The notes beneath the pieces are model-generated. The model was not told the origin of the DNA, searched no databases, and worked only from the letters and a program-made list of their open reading frames with translations. The position numbers and the translations under genes were made by a program. Below, piece by piece: positions 6,238 to 6,298 of a DNA stretch of 6,298 nt; the first letter of the stretch is position 1; every line of letters begins with the position of its first letter. The stretch is from Chitinophagaceae bacterium (lineage in GTDB: Bacteria > Bacteroidota > Bacteroidia > Chitinophagales > Chitinophagaceae): assembly GCA_947378615.1 (NCBI GenBank), contig CANCKV010000205.1, positions 1-6,298 of the forward strand, given 5' to 3'.

Positions 6238-6298
6238 TGAATTATAAAACAAGAATGTCCCCAATCCGGGATGCCCTCCATCGTAATCTTCCGGTCTT
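6226..6298 (-). CDS. Possible 3' end of an unidentified minus-strand gene (partial)
   Basis: Read from the right edge on the minus strand, one frame gives 23 codons (EDYDGGHPGLGTFLFY, then NSGFK) before TAG at 6226-6228, inside heptamer array 2. The composition (Gly, Pro, aromatic residues) changes sharply from the AT-rich spacer and looks coding. However, the other two minus-strand frames are also open over much of this short stretch: one stops at 6242-6244, the other runs into the array. The frame choice is therefore uncertain and no family is recognised. If real, the gene is upstream of and co-directional with the GH97 gene. Confidence 0.3.
   Translation of the reverse strand, partial: RPEDYDGGHPGLGTFLFYNSGFK

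Overview
This window looks like a chromosomal piece of a Bacteroidota bacterium, probably from the Chitinophagia, Sphingobacteriia or Cytophagia. The evidence is a long secreted adhesin-like protein ending in a type IX secretion (T9SS) type A sorting domain and carrying YDG/MBG modules, a Bacteroidota-type promoter (TAnnTTTG), AT-rich leaders without a Shine-Dalgarno sequence, a Fib_succ_major-domain lipoprotein, and a family 97 glycoside hydrolase. No rRNA, tRNA, CRISPR array or transposase gene was seen.

Layout. (1) From the left edge to 2767 (+) is the 3' part of a large T9SS cargo protein; its beginning lies outside the window. Three in-frame stop codons and a strong intrinsic terminator follow. 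(2) A short AT-rich spacer carries a good promoter at 2968-2999. It drives a small lipoprotein gene at 3084-3719 (+). (3) 3720-4151 has no gene. It holds a 292-bp element bounded by an 18-bp perfect inverted repeat, with internal REP-like inverted copies, followed by a 7-bp tandem repeat array that runs into the stop codon of the next gene. (4) 4152-5978 (-) encodes a secreted GH97-family glycoside hydrolase, convergent with the lipoprotein gene. (5) 5979-6174 is its AT-rich upstream region, followed by a second heptamer array (6175-6237) and possibly the last codons of another minus-strand gene at the right edge.

The three proteins are all predicted to be exported: a T9SS surface protein, a lipoprotein and a probably periplasmic glycosidase. 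They do not form an obvious operon, and no SusC/SusD pair is visible, so a polysaccharide utilisation locus cannot be claimed.

The most interesting signal is not a gene. Tandem repeats with a strict 7-bp period (TAACCAC, TAATCAC, TAATACC, TACTACT and related words) occur at three places in 6.3 kb. One set lies inside the adhesin coding sequence, in the linker just before the T9SS sorting domain. There, loss or gain of a single unit would place a stop codon directly ahead of or at the start of the sorting signal. The other two sets flank the GH97 gene, and each overlaps the stop codon of a certain or possible minus-strand gene.
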